Shown: positions 1-8,881 of the stretch, in pieces
How positions within the stretch are numbered: the stretch's first letter is position 1
Layout of the letters: the number at the start of each line of letters is the position of its first letter
Source of the DNA: Spartinivicinus ruber
Lineage (GTDB): Bacteria > Pseudomonadota > Gammaproteobacteria > Pseudomonadales > Zooshikellaceae
DNA: 64,000 nt
Reading direction: 5' to 3'
Assembly (NCBI RefSeq): GCF_011009015.1
Contig: NZ_CP048878.1
Span: 2,455,001-2,519,000, forward strand
Translations under genes and position numbers: made by a program
The notes under the pieces: model-generated
Database searches by the model: none
Seen by the model: only the letters and a program-made list of their open reading frames with translations
What the model was told of the DNA's origin: nothing

Positions 1-350
1 CACTGGTTGGCCAACCAGAATGGCAGTTAGGACTTTATAAGAACCATGATCAGTCGCTTTCAATTGTTGATACTGCCTGGTGGGTAATGCCGGAACAAGG
101 TGCACGACAAACGGATGACAACTATCACTATATTATCAGTATTGAAGGAACGCTTTGGGGAATAGCTGTGCATGATTTGGCAAATGCGGTCAGGATTAGC
201 CCTGATGCTGTTAAATGGCGAACGCAGCGAACCAAGCGCCCCTGGTTGGCGGGTATTGTGATTGATGAAATGTGTGCTTTACTGGATATAGCTAAACTGG
301 CAAAGCTGTTTGATAGTCAGGCAAAAAACCAGCGCTCCCCTAAAAAGTAA
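1..350 (+). CDS. CheW-like domain protein, 5' end outside window
   Basis: The frame is open from base 3 to the stop at 350, so only the C-terminal ~115 residues are present. The segment GTLWGIAVHDLANAVRISPD followed by WLAGIVIDEMCALLDI reads like the second half of a CheW domain, the SH3-like adaptor that couples chemoreceptors to CheA. It sits 69 bp before a complete CheW. In Pseudomonas a divergent CheW-domain protein sits between ParA and CheW at the same place, so this is probably its counterpart. The internal ATG at 87 is not the start, because coding similarity continues upstream. The family call is fairly safe; the specific role is inferred. Confidence 0.75.
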   Translation, partial: LVGQPEWQLGLYKNHDQSLSIVDTAWWVMPEQGARQTDDNYHYIISIEGTLWGIAVHDLANAVRISPDAVKWRTQRTKRPWLAGIVIDEMCALLDIAKLAKLFDSQAKNQRSPKK

Positions 351-419
351 GCATTTTGAGAGCCCTATATTATAGTTAAAGATGCAAACCGGGGATTATA
401 AGTTGGAAGAGAGCAGTTT

Positions 420-905
420 ATGGCAACTCATACTACACAAAGTCAAAGTTCGGAAGACCCGATTCTACAATGGGTAACCTTTCGTTTAGATGATGAAACT
501 TATGGTATTAATGTAATGCAAGTGCAAGAAGTATTGCGTTACACCGAGATTGCTCCCGTACCTGGCGCACCCACTTATGTTTTAGGCATTATTAATTTGC
601 GGGGAAATGTCGTAACTGTAATTGATACCCGCCAGCGCTTTGGTTTGCATCCTGCAGAAGTGACGGATAATACCCGAATTGTCATTATTGAGGCTGAAAA
701 ACAAGTCGTGGGGATTTTGGTCGATAGCGTGGCGGAAGTGGTTTATTTAAGGCAGTCAGAAATTGAAACAGCGCCAAACGTAGGTAATGAAGAAACGGCT
801 AAGTTCATTCAGGGCGTTTGTAATAAAAATAATGAATTATTAATTCTTGTTGAGCTAGATAAATTAATGTCAGAAGGTGAATGGGCCGAAATAGGTGAGT
901 TATAA
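420..905 (+). CDS. cheW: Chemotaxis adaptor protein CheW
   Basis: 161 aa, the usual CheW length. One CheW domain fills residues ~15-155. WVTFRLDDETYGINVMQVQE opens it, PGAPTYVLGIINLRGNVVTV is the signature loop, and VGILVDSVAEVV follows. The protein is cytoplasmic, has no signal peptide, and bridges methyl-accepting receptors and the CheA kinase. It ends 28 bp before the DUF2802 gene, suggesting cotranscription at the end of a flagellar/chemotaxis operon whose earlier genes lie outside the window. GGAAGAGAG just upstream can serve as ribosome binding site. Confidence 0.95.
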   Translation: MATHTTQSQSSEDPILQWVTFRLDDETYGINVMQVQEVLRYTEIAPVPGAPTYVLGIINLRGNVVTVIDTRQRFGLHPAEVTDNTRIVIIEAEKQVVGILVDSVAEVVYLRQSEIETAPNVGNEETAKFIQGVCNKNNELLILVELDKLMSEGEWAEIGEL

Positions 906-932
906 TAGGAAAATGGCCCTAATAATAAATAT

Positions 933-1340
933 ATGAGTGAAATAGCTGGGGCTTATCTGCTTGCTATTGTCAGTTGTGGAATTGCTATTGCTGTATTGTT
1001 TTATTGTTGGCGGCTAAGAATAACGATAAAAAACCTGCATCTCAAAATTCAGCAATTACAACAGGATATTAAAGCCGTTGGGGCTGGTGCCATAGGGGTC
1101 GGGCAACGCTTACAGGTGGTAGAAACAAAATTAGCAAAAACCATTGATCAGCAAGAATTGCTTGAACAGCGTGACGCAGAACAACTGTCGTATACACAAG
1201 CTAATAAATTATGTGCAATGGGTGCATCGGTAGAAGAAATAATGGATGCTTGTGGGCTATCCAAAGCAGAAGCTGAGCTGATAGCACTGGTACATCGTCC
1301 TTCTCCTCATTCGTCCTGGTCAGGTAAAAAAGGCAGTTGA
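933..1340 (+). CDS. DUF2802 family membrane-anchored protein
   Basis: 135 aa. One N-terminal transmembrane helix (about residues 5-26) is followed by a coiled coil (~30-85) and a small C-terminal helical domain. That domain contains ANKLCAMGASVEEIMDACGL and SKAEAELIALVHR, which looks like a helix-turn-helix-type tail. This matches DUF2802, whose Pseudomonas member directly follows cheW; its function is unknown. The last 34 bp overlap the convergent FlhB-like gene, an unusual tail-to-tail overlap that is consistent in both frames. Confidence 0.75.
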   Translation: MSEIAGAYLLAIVSCGIAIAVLFYCWRLRITIKNLHLKIQQLQQDIKAVGAGAIGVGQRLQVVETKLAKTIDQQELLEQRDAEQLSYTQANKLCAMGASVEEIMDACGLSKAEAELIALVHRPSPHSSWSGKKGS

Positions 1341-1663
1341 TCTGTATTCGTGTCATTATAATCACTACTTGTTTGACTATCTTTGGTAGTATCCTGCCAT
1401 CCTTTCGGATATTTTCCTTGGAGCTTATAAGCAAAGGCAATTATTTCGGCAATGGTAAAATATAAGGCTTCGGGTATTTCTTCGCCTAATTCTAGGGCGG
1501 CAAGTAAATGCACTAATTCTTTATTTTGATACAGTGGCACCTCGCATGCCATGGCAATGGCAATAATTTCTTCAGCAATTTCATTACTTCCCTTGGCTGT
1601 CACTTTGGGTGCTGTTTCGCCGTCATAAAATAAGGCAACGGCTGTTTGTTGTGTGTTATCCAT
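1307..1663 (-). CDS. FlhB C-terminal-domain homologue (EscU/YscU/HrcU-like)
   Basis: 118 aa, corresponding only to the cytoplasmic C-terminal domain of FlhB, with no membrane part. Residues ~7-95 fit that fold: AVALFYDGETAPKVTAKGSN, then AEEIIAIAMACEVPLYQNKE and a helix ending AEIIAFAYKLQGKYP. In full-length FlhB an NPTH motif is cleaved to switch export specificity from hook to filament. Here that position reads KGSN, so self-cleavage is not expected. The start codon overlaps the fliK stop (TGATG), so it is translationally coupled to the hook-length protein, which is the FlhB partner. A helper or decoy in substrate switching is inferred. Confidence 0.8.
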   Translation of the reverse strand: MDNTQQTAVALFYDGETAPKVTAKGSNEIAEEIIAIAMACEVPLYQNKELVHLLAALELGEEIPEALYFTIAEIIAFAYKLQGKYPKGWQDTTKDSQTSSDYNDTNTDQLPFLPDQDE

Positions 1664-3234
1664 CAGGTTTTAATATCAATTAAATGTTGTTCGATAAAGG
1701 TGTTTTGTCTAGCAGGTGAGCCTTGTTGGCAAGAAAGGGTATCAACAAGAATACCTCGATTTTGTAATGCCTGCTGAAGCTCATCAAAATGTTGGTTTAT
1801 GGCATGATAGGTGGGTTGCTGCTCTGCCCAGAATGTAGCACTTACCCGGTTGCCTTGTAATTTGACTCTGGCATATAACGGTCCAATCGGGGGTAAATCA
1901 AAGCTGAGTTGAAATTGCCAGAGGGTTTCCTGTTCTTCTGTTGGTGATGTCTGCTCCTGGTCACGCTGCTTTTGGAGTTCTAACTGAATACTCTGCCACT
2001 GGCCTTGAACGAAAAGTGGAATTTCCAGTTGCCATTGTTGAATAACGGGAGCATCAGCCGTCGGTGTCGCTAATGTGGGTTGTAGCGATATCAGCTGATT
2101 GCTTTGTAAACGGTAAATGGCTTGCTTTAATAGTTGAATTAATTCTGGTTGTGAGCTTGGTTTGACCGTTAATGCTGCAAGCCAGGGAAACTGATGGCTC
2201 AGTAGTGATGGTGCTGCTTTATATAATTGCGCCCAGGGAGGCTGCCTGGATGTGACAGAGAGATTGGGTTGAGAATCAGTTTGCTGAATGAGCTGTTTGA
2301 CTAACTGCAATAGCTGCCCTTTCAAGTCTTGGAATTCTTTTAATGGCTGCTGATGTAATCCTGGTGGTAAAGAGGCTAGTTTTTGTTCGAAAAATAAACC
2401 GCTATTTTGTAGCCATTGGCTGAGTTGACTGGGGGTTGTGAGCTGCTTAACCGTTGGTAATTTTGCTACTAAGTCATCAAATGCTTTCGTGATATTACTA
2501 GGATATTGCTGGTTTTGCCTGATGCTTTGAGCTAGCTGTTTGAGCACTTGATGGACAGGTAAACTGTTAGTGACACTTTGTTGCAGTGACTGATTAAGGC
2601 TCAGCCACTGGCTCAGCTGATAGGGTAGACTTTGTAAATGAATACCCAGGTTATTGAGATAAAGGTTGATAGTCTGTCCAGGCAGTATTGCTTGGTCGGT
2701 ATTTAACCAAAATACCTGATTGGTTTGATTGAGCATAATCGGTAACAACCGATTACCCCCCTCAGCTAAAGGAATAGAGGCTTTTAAATGAGGAGTGGGT
2801 AAACTGTCCAATACCAGCCCTTGGCGGCCTGACGGTTGTGGGTTGGCTTCAAGTAACCGACTAATACTTTGCAGTTGTTGCTGAGGGCTGGGTAGGTCGA
2901 CCACCTGTACAAGGATTAACTGGTTGCCTGACTTTGGTAAATTCACCTGTAATATACTATTGCTAGGCCAGGGGGTGTCACTCCGAAACCACCAGGATTT
3001 ACCAGTTTGATCTTTAGCTTCAATAAAATAATGCCCAGACTTGTCTAATTGCAGAAGGCTGCCTTCGCTTTGATTGGCTGGTAAAGTGGTGAGGACTTGA
3101 GTCACCACAAGTGTTTGGCGAGGAACGGAAGCTGTGGGGGGGGAACCCCGCAGGCTATTGCCAGCTGTTACCTTGCTGGCCGACTTGGTTGCTGCGGTGG
3201 GCTCGATGGGTTTGTCTGGAATTAGGTCAGCCAA
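1663..3234 (-). CDS. fliK: Flagellar hook-length control protein FliK
   Basis: 523 aa. The N-terminal ~380 residues are low-complexity, rich in Gln, Leu, Pro and Ser, as expected for the secreted molecular ruler. The C-terminal ~120 residues form a Flg_hook domain: LWQFQLSFDLPPIGPLYARV, then VKLQGNRVSATFWAEQQPTY and a closing helix. FliK is exported and signals FlhB to stop hook export. The next gene downstream encodes an FlhB C-domain homologue with overlapping stop and start. Sequence conservation in this family is weak, so the call rests on the C-terminal domain, the composition and the context. Confidence 0.85.
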   Translation of the reverse strand: MADLIPDKPIEPTAATKSASKVTAGNSLRGSPPTASVPRQTLVVTQVLTTLPANQSEGSLLQLDKSGHYFIEAKDQTGKSWWFRSDTPWPSNSILQVNLPKSGNQLILVQVVDLPSPQQQLQSISRLLEANPQPSGRQGLVLDSLPTPHLKASIPLAEGGNRLLPIMLNQTNQVFWLNTDQAILPGQTINLYLNNLGIHLQSLPYQLSQWLSLNQSLQQSVTNSLPVHQVLKQLAQSIRQNQQYPSNITKAFDDLVAKLPTVKQLTTPSQLSQWLQNSGLFFEQKLASLPPGLHQQPLKEFQDLKGQLLQLVKQLIQQTDSQPNLSVTSRQPPWAQLYKAAPSLLSHQFPWLAALTVKPSSQPELIQLLKQAIYRLQSNQLISLQPTLATPTADAPVIQQWQLEIPLFVQGQWQSIQLELQKQRDQEQTSPTEEQETLWQFQLSFDLPPIGPLYARVKLQGNRVSATFWAEQQPTYHAINQHFDELQQALQNRGILVDTLSCQQGSPARQNTFIEQHLIDIKT

Positions 3235-3534
3235 TCCATTGTCCTTTCAGTCATTATCATGGTGCAGCACTAGTAATAGCCTTATTATGCGTATGACAAA
3301 TTATAGTCGTTTAGCTTTAACTTAAGGACACCTTTGATAATTGTTTATCTTATGTAACAACACTTATTTTTTGCTGAATATCAAGAAAAATGCTTATTAG
3401 TGCAAGCTAAATGAGGTTAGCAGCTCGTTATCACTTGGGTCTGATAGCACCGATGCGTATAATGCCCCACCAGTGGAGGGTGTTGATTTTTACGACAACC
3501 TAATTATATAGCTTGGTGTGGTAAAGGGGTTTAG
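3235..3534. other. Divergent intergenic region fliK / ccmA
   Basis: 300 bp between divergent genes. It holds a plausible sigma70 promoter for the ccm operon (listed separately) and no open frame with a ribosome binding site. I see no hairpin or repeat of note. Confidence 0.6.
3435..3463 (+). promoter_or_regulatory. Candidate sigma70 promoter of the ccm operon
   Basis: TTGGGT at 3435-3440 and a perfect TATAAT at 3458-3463 are separated by 17 bp. Transcription would start about 65 bp before the ccmA GTG. The -35 box is only a half match, so this is a candidate. Confidence 0.5.
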
Positions 3535-4170
3535 GTGCCAGACTTTCTCAATGTGCAGCAGTTAGCGTGTGAACGAGATGATCGCTGGTTGTTTCAACAG
3601 TTAAGTTTCCAGGCCAATCCAGGGGATATCTGGCAGGTAGAAGGCCCTAATGGCTCAGGAAAAACCACCTTATTGCGGATTTTGGCTGGTTTATTAGCGC
3701 CGCAAATGGGGGAGGTATTGTGGCAGGGGAAGCCTATTCAGCAATTGCGGGCAAGTTTTCAACAGTCGTTACTTTATGTAGGCCATCAGGTTGGGGTGAA
3801 AGCACATTTAACACCCATTGAAAATCTAACCTGGTATTTAGGTTTTTATGGTGATGTATCCAATCAATCTATTATGGAGGCACTGGCTCAAGTTGGCTTA
3901 ACCGGCTATGAAGATGTACTTTGTCACCACTTGTCTGCGGGGCAACTACGACGAGTGGCTTTAGCTCGATTGCAACTGGCAATCCAACCGTTGTGGATTT
4001 TAGATGAGCCGTTTACTGCTATTGATAAGTCTGGTGTGGCTGAACTTGAGCAATTACTGTTACAGAAAGCCAAGGAGGGTAAAGCGATTATTCTGACGAC
4101 TCATCATCAGCTTGATCTTGAGTATCATCACCTCAATCGCCTTTCACTGCTTGATTTTTTGGCTCACTAG
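3535..4170 (+). CDS. ccmA: Haem exporter ATP-binding protein CcmA
   Basis: 211 aa ABC ATPase, full length. The Walker A motif is GPNGSGKTTLLR (residues ~40-51), the signature is LSAGQLRRVALARL, and Walker B is LWILDEPFTAID. CcmA powers the CcmABCD complex that releases holo-CcmE from CcmC at the inner membrane. The start is GTG with AAAGGGG about 7 bp upstream; no nearby ATG fits. It is the first gene of a nine-gene ccm operon and lies 9 bp before ccmB. Confidence 0.95.
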   Translation: MPDFLNVQQLACERDDRWLFQQLSFQANPGDIWQVEGPNGSGKTTLLRILAGLLAPQMGEVLWQGKPIQQLRASFQQSLLYVGHQVGVKAHLTPIENLTWYLGFYGDVSNQSIMEALAQVGLTGYEDVLCHHLSAGQLRRVALARLQLAIQPLWILDEPFTAIDKSGVAELEQLLLQKAKEGKAIILTTHHQLDLEYHHLNRLSLLDFLAH

Positions 4171-4179
4171 GGGGCAGCT

Positions 4180-4857
4180 GTGGGTCTACTAAGTGCATTT
4201 CAATTAATGGTAAAGCGGGACTTGTTGTTGGCGTTTCGTCGTCGAGCTGAAATTATCAATCCACTGATTTTTTTCTTGTTGGTTGCCACTTTGTTTCCAT
4301 TGGGGATTACTCCCGAGCGTAAAGTATTGGCGCTAATTGCTCCCGGAGTGATTTGGGTTGCAGCGCTATTAGCGGTGATGCTGTCTTTAGATCAATTGTT
4401 TAAGCATGACTATGATGATGGCTCATTAAACTTGCTGGTGTTATCGCCTGTACCTTTATTCTGGCTGGTGTTAGCCAAAGTTTTGGTGCACTGGCTGGTC
4501 ACAGGGGCATTATTATTACTGCTAGTGCCGATTTTGTCACTGATGCTGCATTTACCTGAAGCCGCATGGTGGCCAATGTTGGCTAGTTTACTATTAGGCA
4601 CGCCTCTATTAAGTTTGATTGGAGCTATTGGTGCAGCACTGACTGTTGGCTTGAAAAAAGGTGGGGTATTATTGTCACTACTGGTATTGCCACTTAACAT
4701 TCCAGTACTGATTTTTGGCTCAGGGGCCGTTATCGCTGCGACGCAAGCGTTACCCTATGCTGCTCAGTTGTTATGGCTGGCAGTATTGTTAGTGTTAGGT
4801 ATTACCCTAGCCCCTTTTGCCATTGCGGCGGGGCTGCGGATAAGTGTTTCTGAATAG
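4180..4857 (+). CDS. ccmB: Haem exporter permease CcmB
   Basis: 225 aa integral membrane protein with about six hydrophobic segments. Family-typical stretches include KRDLLLAFRRRAEIINPLIF near the N-terminus, FPLGITPER, and KHDYDDGSLNLLVLSPVPL. It is the membrane partner of CcmA in the cytochrome c maturation ABC complex. The start is GTG, 9 bp after the ccmA stop, with GGGGGCAG just upstream. No sequence anomaly was seen. Confidence 0.95.
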   Translation: MGLLSAFQLMVKRDLLLAFRRRAEIINPLIFFLLVATLFPLGITPERKVLALIAPGVIWVAALLAVMLSLDQLFKHDYDDGSLNLLVLSPVPLFWLVLAKVLVHWLVTGALLLLLVPILSLMLHLPEAAWWPMLASLLLGTPLLSLIGAIGAALTVGLKKGGVLLSLLVLPLNIPVLIFGSGAVIAATQALPYAAQLLWLAVLLVLGITLAPFAIAAGLRISVSE

Positions 4858-4875
4858 TTGAATGACTGTATACCC

Positions 4876-5619
4876 ATGAATTGGACGTGGTTTCATCGAT
4901 TAGGCTCACCCAAGTGGTTTTTTGAGCAAAGTAGTAAGTGGCTTCCCTGGCTGGCGTGGGCTTCCATTGGGCTGCTAGTGACAGGAGTTGTATGGGGGTT
5001 GGCTTTTGCTCCACCTGATTACTTGCAAGGTAATAGCTATCGAATCATTTTTATTCATGTGCCCAGTGCTTTTTTGGCTCAGGCCTGCTATGTCACTATG
5101 GCGATAGCGGGAGCCGTTGGTTTAATCTGGAAAATGAAACTGGCGGATATGGCAGCTAAATGCTGTGCCCCAATAGGTGCTTCTTTTACCATTCTGGCTC
5201 TGTTAACTGGAGCTATTTGGGGTAAACCCACCTGGGGCACTTGGTGGGAGTGGGATGCCCGACTTACCTCAATGTTGATTTTATTATTTCTTTATTTAGG
5301 GTTTATTGCTTTAGAAAATGCCATTGATAATGTGCAGACGGCTGCCAAGGCATGTGCTGTCTTGGCATTAGTGGGTTTGGTTAATATCCCTATTATTAAA
5401 TATTCCGTGGAGTGGTGGAATACCCTGCATCAGCCTGCCACATTAAAGCTCACCGAAAAACCGAGTATGGCCCCAGAAATGTTGATACCACTGTTGGTGT
5501 GTATTGCGGGATTCTATTGTTTTTTTCTTGTGGTTTTCTTGTACCGGCTACGTAATGAAATTCTATGGCGGGAGCGGCGTACGCAGTGGGTACGGTTATG
5601 GATGAAACGGTTTCAGTAG
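4876..5619 (+). CDS. ccmC: Haem handling protein CcmC
   Basis: 247 aa with six transmembrane segments. The tryptophan-rich WWD motif WGTWWEWDARLTS binds haem together with flanking histidines. CcmC attaches haem covalently to CcmE on the periplasmic side. I chose the ATG at 4876 because family members begin MNW and continue with the Leu-Gly-Ser-Pro motif seen here. An in-frame TTG at 4858 would add six residues. The ribosome binding site is weak for both, so coupling to ccmB translation is likely. Confidence 0.95.
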   Translation: MNWTWFHRLGSPKWFFEQSSKWLPWLAWASIGLLVTGVVWGLAFAPPDYLQGNSYRIIFIHVPSAFLAQACYVTMAIAGAVGLIWKMKLADMAAKCCAPIGASFTILALLTGAIWGKPTWGTWWEWDARLTSMLILLFLYLGFIALENAIDNVQTAAKACAVLALVGLVNIPIIKYSVEWWNTLHQPATLKLTEKPSMAPEMLIPLLVCIAGFYCFFLVVFLYRLRNEILWRERRTQWVRLWMKRFQ

Positions 5620-5628
5620 GTAGGCATT

Positions 5629-5808
5629 ATGTATTTTGAGTCATGGCAGCAGTTTGTGGCAATGGGCGGACATGGCCCTTATGTATGGGTAAGTTATGCG
5701 ATTGGCTTGTTGGTAGTTGTGTATAACGTATTGAGCCCCTGGCTAAAGCGTAAGCAGCTGATTAAAGAGACTTTACGGAGTATCCGCCGGGAAGAGGTAA
5801 ACCTGTAA
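5629..5808 (+). CDS. ccmD: Haem exporter subunit CcmD
   Basis: A 59-codon gene that fills the gap between ccmC and ccmE. The product starts MYFESWQQFVAMGGHGPYVW, has one transmembrane helix (about residues 18-36), and ends in a basic tail with KRKQLIKETLR. This is the standard CcmD layout: periplasmic N-terminus, one helix, charged cytoplasmic tail. CcmD helps release holo-CcmE from CcmC. The stop overlaps the ccmE start (TAATG). Size, position and composition all agree. Confidence 0.93.
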   Translation: MYFESWQQFVAMGGHGPYVWVSYAIGLLVVVYNVLSPWLKRKQLIKETLRSIRREEVNL

Positions 5809-6266
5809 TGAATCCAGTGCGAAAACAGCGGTTGTTGGTAGTGGTTTTTATTGTGCTTGGGGTTAGTTTCGCGGTGGGGTTGGCTTTGTTTGCGCTGCGT
5901 GAGAATGTCAATTATTTCTATTCTCCTCAACAGCTTCAGGCAGGTGAAGCCAAGTTTGATCAGAAAATCAGGGTGGGTGGTTTAGTTGTGCCAGGGTCAG
6001 TAAAACGTGATCCTGATAGTTTGAAAGTGGAATTTACCATTACCGATAAGCAAGCTACTGCTGTAGTGCATTTTGAAGGTATTTTACCTGACCTGTTTCG
6101 TGAAGGGCAGGGAATTATTGCTCTAGGTAAGTTGTCAGCGAATCAAGTTGTGAAAGCAGATGAAGTGCTGGCGAAACATGACGAAAACTATATGCCACCG
6201 GAAGTTCAGGAGGCAATTGAAAAGGCTGGACATCCTGGCCGAAATACCCAGGCATCTGCACAATAG
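5808..6266 (+). CDS. ccmE: Haem chaperone CcmE
   Basis: 152 aa. One N-terminal signal anchor (residues ~9-30) is followed by a periplasmic OB-fold domain. The haem-binding motif HDENY is intact; His124 forms the covalent bond to haem and Tyr128 is the axial ligand. CcmE carries haem from CcmC to CcmF. The start codon overlaps the ccmD stop. Confidence 0.96.
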   Translation: MNPVRKQRLLVVVFIVLGVSFAVGLALFALRENVNYFYSPQQLQAGEAKFDQKIRVGGLVVPGSVKRDPDSLKVEFTITDKQATAVVHFEGILPDLFREGQGIIALGKLSANQVVKADEVLAKHDENYMPPEVQEAIEKAGHPGRNTQASAQ

Positions 6267-6315
6267 TAATGAAGAAATTTGTGAATAGCCTCCTGTATGT
6301 TGAGGAGAGAGTAGA

Positions 6316-8313
6316 ATGATCCCAGAACTTGGCCACCTGTCACTCATTATTGCTTTGTGTTTGGCTGTATTGCTGGCAGTGGTGCCTTTAATCGGTAGCT
6401 ACTGTAAAGACCATATTATGATGGGGCTGGCTAAGCCTCTAGCCACAGGTCAATTGGTATTTCTTGGACTTAGCTTTGGCTGTTTAGCTTATGCATTCCT
6501 AACTGATGATTTTTCAGTGACTTATGTTGCGCAAAACTCCAACAGCTTATTGCCAACACCTTATAAATTAAGTGCTGTATGGGGTGCCCACGAAGGCTCG
6601 TTTTTATTATGGTGTTTAATTATGGCGGGTTGGACATTTGTGGTTGCGCTAGCTACTGGCCATCTTCCTGAACGTGTTACCGCAAGAGTTTTGGCGATAT
6701 TGGGCTGGTGCTCGGTTGGTTTTTTACTGTTTTTAGTGATTACCTCTAACCCATTTGAGCGGCTGTTGCCTAACACGCCTACTGACGGCCGTGACTTAAA
6801 CCCTTTGCTGCAAGATTTTGGCTTAATTATTCATCCACCTTTGCTGTATGTGGGCTATGTGGGTTTTTCTGTCGTATTTGCCTTTGCCATTACGGCGTTG
6901 TTAGAAGGTCGTTTGGATGCCACTTGGGCCCGTTGGTCTCGCCCTTGGACAGCAATTGCCTGGGCATTTTTAACTGTAGGCATTGCATTAGGTAGCTGGT
7001 GGGCTTATTACGAACTGGGCTGGGGAGGCTGGTGGTTTTGGGACCCGGTGGAAAATGCTTCTTTTATGCCTTGGTTGGTTGGAACAGCATTACTGCACTC
7101 TTTGGCGGTGACGGAAAAAAGGGGCGTTTTTAAAAGCTGGACAGTTTTTTTAGCCATTTTTGCCTTTTCATTAAGTTTATTAGGTGCCTTTTTAGTGCGG
7201 TCTGGGGTATTAACTTCAGTTCACTCCTTTGCCAGTGATCCATCGCGAGGGGTGTTTATTTTAGTGCTGTTATTGATTGTGATTGGTGGCTCTTTTACCT
7301 TATATGCGTTTCGAGCCCCTGCAGTAGCCAGTCAACAGTGCTTTAGCTGGCAGGCTAAGGAAGCTTGGTTATTACTCAATAATATTTTGCTTTCGGTTGC
7401 GACAGCCATGATATTGATTGGCACCTTGTATCCGCTGATTGCGAAAGCGATGGGTGACAATAGTATTTCAATTGGAAAACCTTATTTTGACTTAATGTTT
7501 TCTATTTTTATGGCACCTTTAGCTGTTTGTCTGGGTATAGGCATTTGGGCAAACTGGAAGCAATCTAAAGCAAGTTTTTTATGGCAGCAACTGTGGTCTA
7601 TAGGTTTAGCGAGTGTCGTCTTAGGAGTCGTGTTTTGTTTTAGTTATGGTGATGGTTTTCTATTACCTGCTTGGTTAGCGATTGTGCTTGTTACTTGGAT
7701 TTGCCTGGCTTCAGTTAAACAGCTTTATTATAAAACCCGCAATCAGTCGTCTTTTAGCGCAGGCTTACGCCGCTTACCCAAACATTACTATGGAATGCTG
7801 TTAGCCCATATAGGGTTTGCAGTAACTATTGCTGGGGCAGTGTTGACTAGTTTTTATAGTGTTGAACGGGACATCAAGCTGGCACCTGGTGATTCAGTTA
7901 GCCTGGCTGGTTATCAATTTTTATTTAAAGGTACTAAAGATATACAGGGGCCTAATTATGTGGCTCAGCAGGGGCAGCTAGTGATAACTAAAGGTGATCA
8001 AGTTGTTACTCTACTAAAGCCAGAGAAGCGTCGCTATCCCGTGCAGCAAAATGTTATGACAGAAGCGGCCATTGATCCGGGTTTATTTCGTGATTTGTAT
8101 GTTGCACTTGGTGAACCGCTAGATAACAGTGGTGCCTGGGCAGTGAGAGTACACTTTAAAGCATTTGTCCGGCTGATTTGGTTAGGTGCATTGTTGATGG
8201 CGTTTGGTGGAGCACTGGCTGCGCTTGATAAGCGATATCGACTACGACTGACATCAAAACAAGCTGATTCTCAGGTAGTAAAAGCTGAGGGTGTTGTTGA
8301 TGGCACGGTTTAA
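6316..8313 (+). CDS. ccmF: Cytochrome c haem lyase subunit CcmF
   Basis: 665 aa polytopic membrane protein of normal length. The WWD motif GGWWFWDPVENASFMPWLVG and the AVWGAHEGSFLLWCL segment are both present. CcmF ligates haem from CcmE to reduced apocytochrome c together with CcmH and CcmI. The ATG follows GAGGAGAG by 7 bp. Its 3' end overlaps ccmG by 14 bp. Confidence 0.96.
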   Translation: MIPELGHLSLIIALCLAVLLAVVPLIGSYCKDHIMMGLAKPLATGQLVFLGLSFGCLAYAFLTDDFSVTYVAQNSNSLLPTPYKLSAVWGAHEGSFLLWCLIMAGWTFVVALATGHLPERVTARVLAILGWCSVGFLLFLVITSNPFERLLPNTPTDGRDLNPLLQDFGLIIHPPLLYVGYVGFSVVFAFAITALLEGRLDATWARWSRPWTAIAWAFLTVGIALGSWWAYYELGWGGWWFWDPVENASFMPWLVGTALLHSLAVTEKRGVFKSWTVFLAIFAFSLSLLGAFLVRSGVLTSVHSFASDPSRGVFILVLLLIVIGGSFTLYAFRAPAVASQQCFSWQAKEAWLLLNNILLSVATAMILIGTLYPLIAKAMGDNSISIGKPYFDLMFSIFMAPLAVCLGIGIWANWKQSKASFLWQQLWSIGLASVVLGVVFCFSYGDGFLLPAWLAIVLVTWICLASVKQLYYKTRNQSSFSAGLRRLPKHYYGMLLAHIGFAVTIAGAVLTSFYSVERDIKLAPGDSVSLAGYQFLFKGTKDIQGPNYVAQQGQLVITKGDQVVTLLKPEKRRYPVQQNVMTEAAIDPGLFRDLYVALGEPLDNSGAWAVRVHFKAFVRLIWLGALLMAFGGALAALDKRYRLRLTSKQADSQVVKAEGVVDGTV

Positions 8314-8860
8314 GTTATTTATTCCATTATTGTTATTTATTGCGTTAGCCGGTTTTCTTTACCAGGGAATTTATGATCAGGATGATAGCCTGACTTCAGC
8401 GTTATTAAATAAGCCTTTCCCTGATTTTTCGTTGTCATCAGTGCAGTCTGTTGAACAAAGCTTTACTAAAAAGGATTTGTTGGGCGAGGTGGCATTAGTC
8501 AATGTTTGGGCAACCTGGTGTCCTTCTTGCCAAGTTGAGCATCCTTATTTACTCAAATTGGCTAAACAAGGAGTGAAGATAATTGGTATTAACTATAAAG
8601 ATAATCGTACAGCTGCTCAACAGTGGTTAACTAAACTCAAAAACCCTTATGCGTTTAATGTTTTTGATGAAAAGGGACGGCTGGGTTTGGATTTAGGGGT
8701 TTATGGTGCCCCTGAAACCTACTTAATTGATCGTGCAGGGGTTATCCGTTACAAACATGTGGGGGTAGTGGATGACCAGGTATGGCTTAATAAAATCAAA
8801 CCGAAATATAATGCCTTAATGACGGAAAGCTCAGGTCAAGAGCAACAGAATTCGGGCTAA
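8300..8860 (+). CDS. dsbE: Thiol:disulfide interchange protein CcmG/DsbE
   Basis: 186 aa membrane-anchored thioredoxin-like protein. The N-terminal anchor is about residues 6-24. The active site is WATWCPSCQVEHP, and GAPETYLIDRAGVIRYKHVG follows with the cis-proline loop typical of the family. It reduces apocytochrome c, directly or through CcmH, before haem attachment. I took the ATG at 8300, with GAGG 9 bp upstream; a GTG three codons earlier is less likely. The start lies inside the ccmF 3' end. Confidence 0.94.
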   Translation: MARFKLFIPLLLFIALAGFLYQGIYDQDDSLTSALLNKPFPDFSLSSVQSVEQSFTKKDLLGEVALVNVWATWCPSCQVEHPYLLKLAKQGVKIIGINYKDNRTAAQQWLTKLKNPYAFNVFDEKGRLGLDLGVYGAPETYLIDRAGVIRYKHVGVVDDQVWLNKIKPKYNALMTESSGQEQQNSG

Positions 8861-8881
8861 AAAGTGGGGTTGCAGTTGGCT

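Noticed and set aside
5694-5930. Minus-strand frame across ccmD and ccmE
   Set aside because: It overlaps two well-supported genes and has no motif or ribosome binding site.
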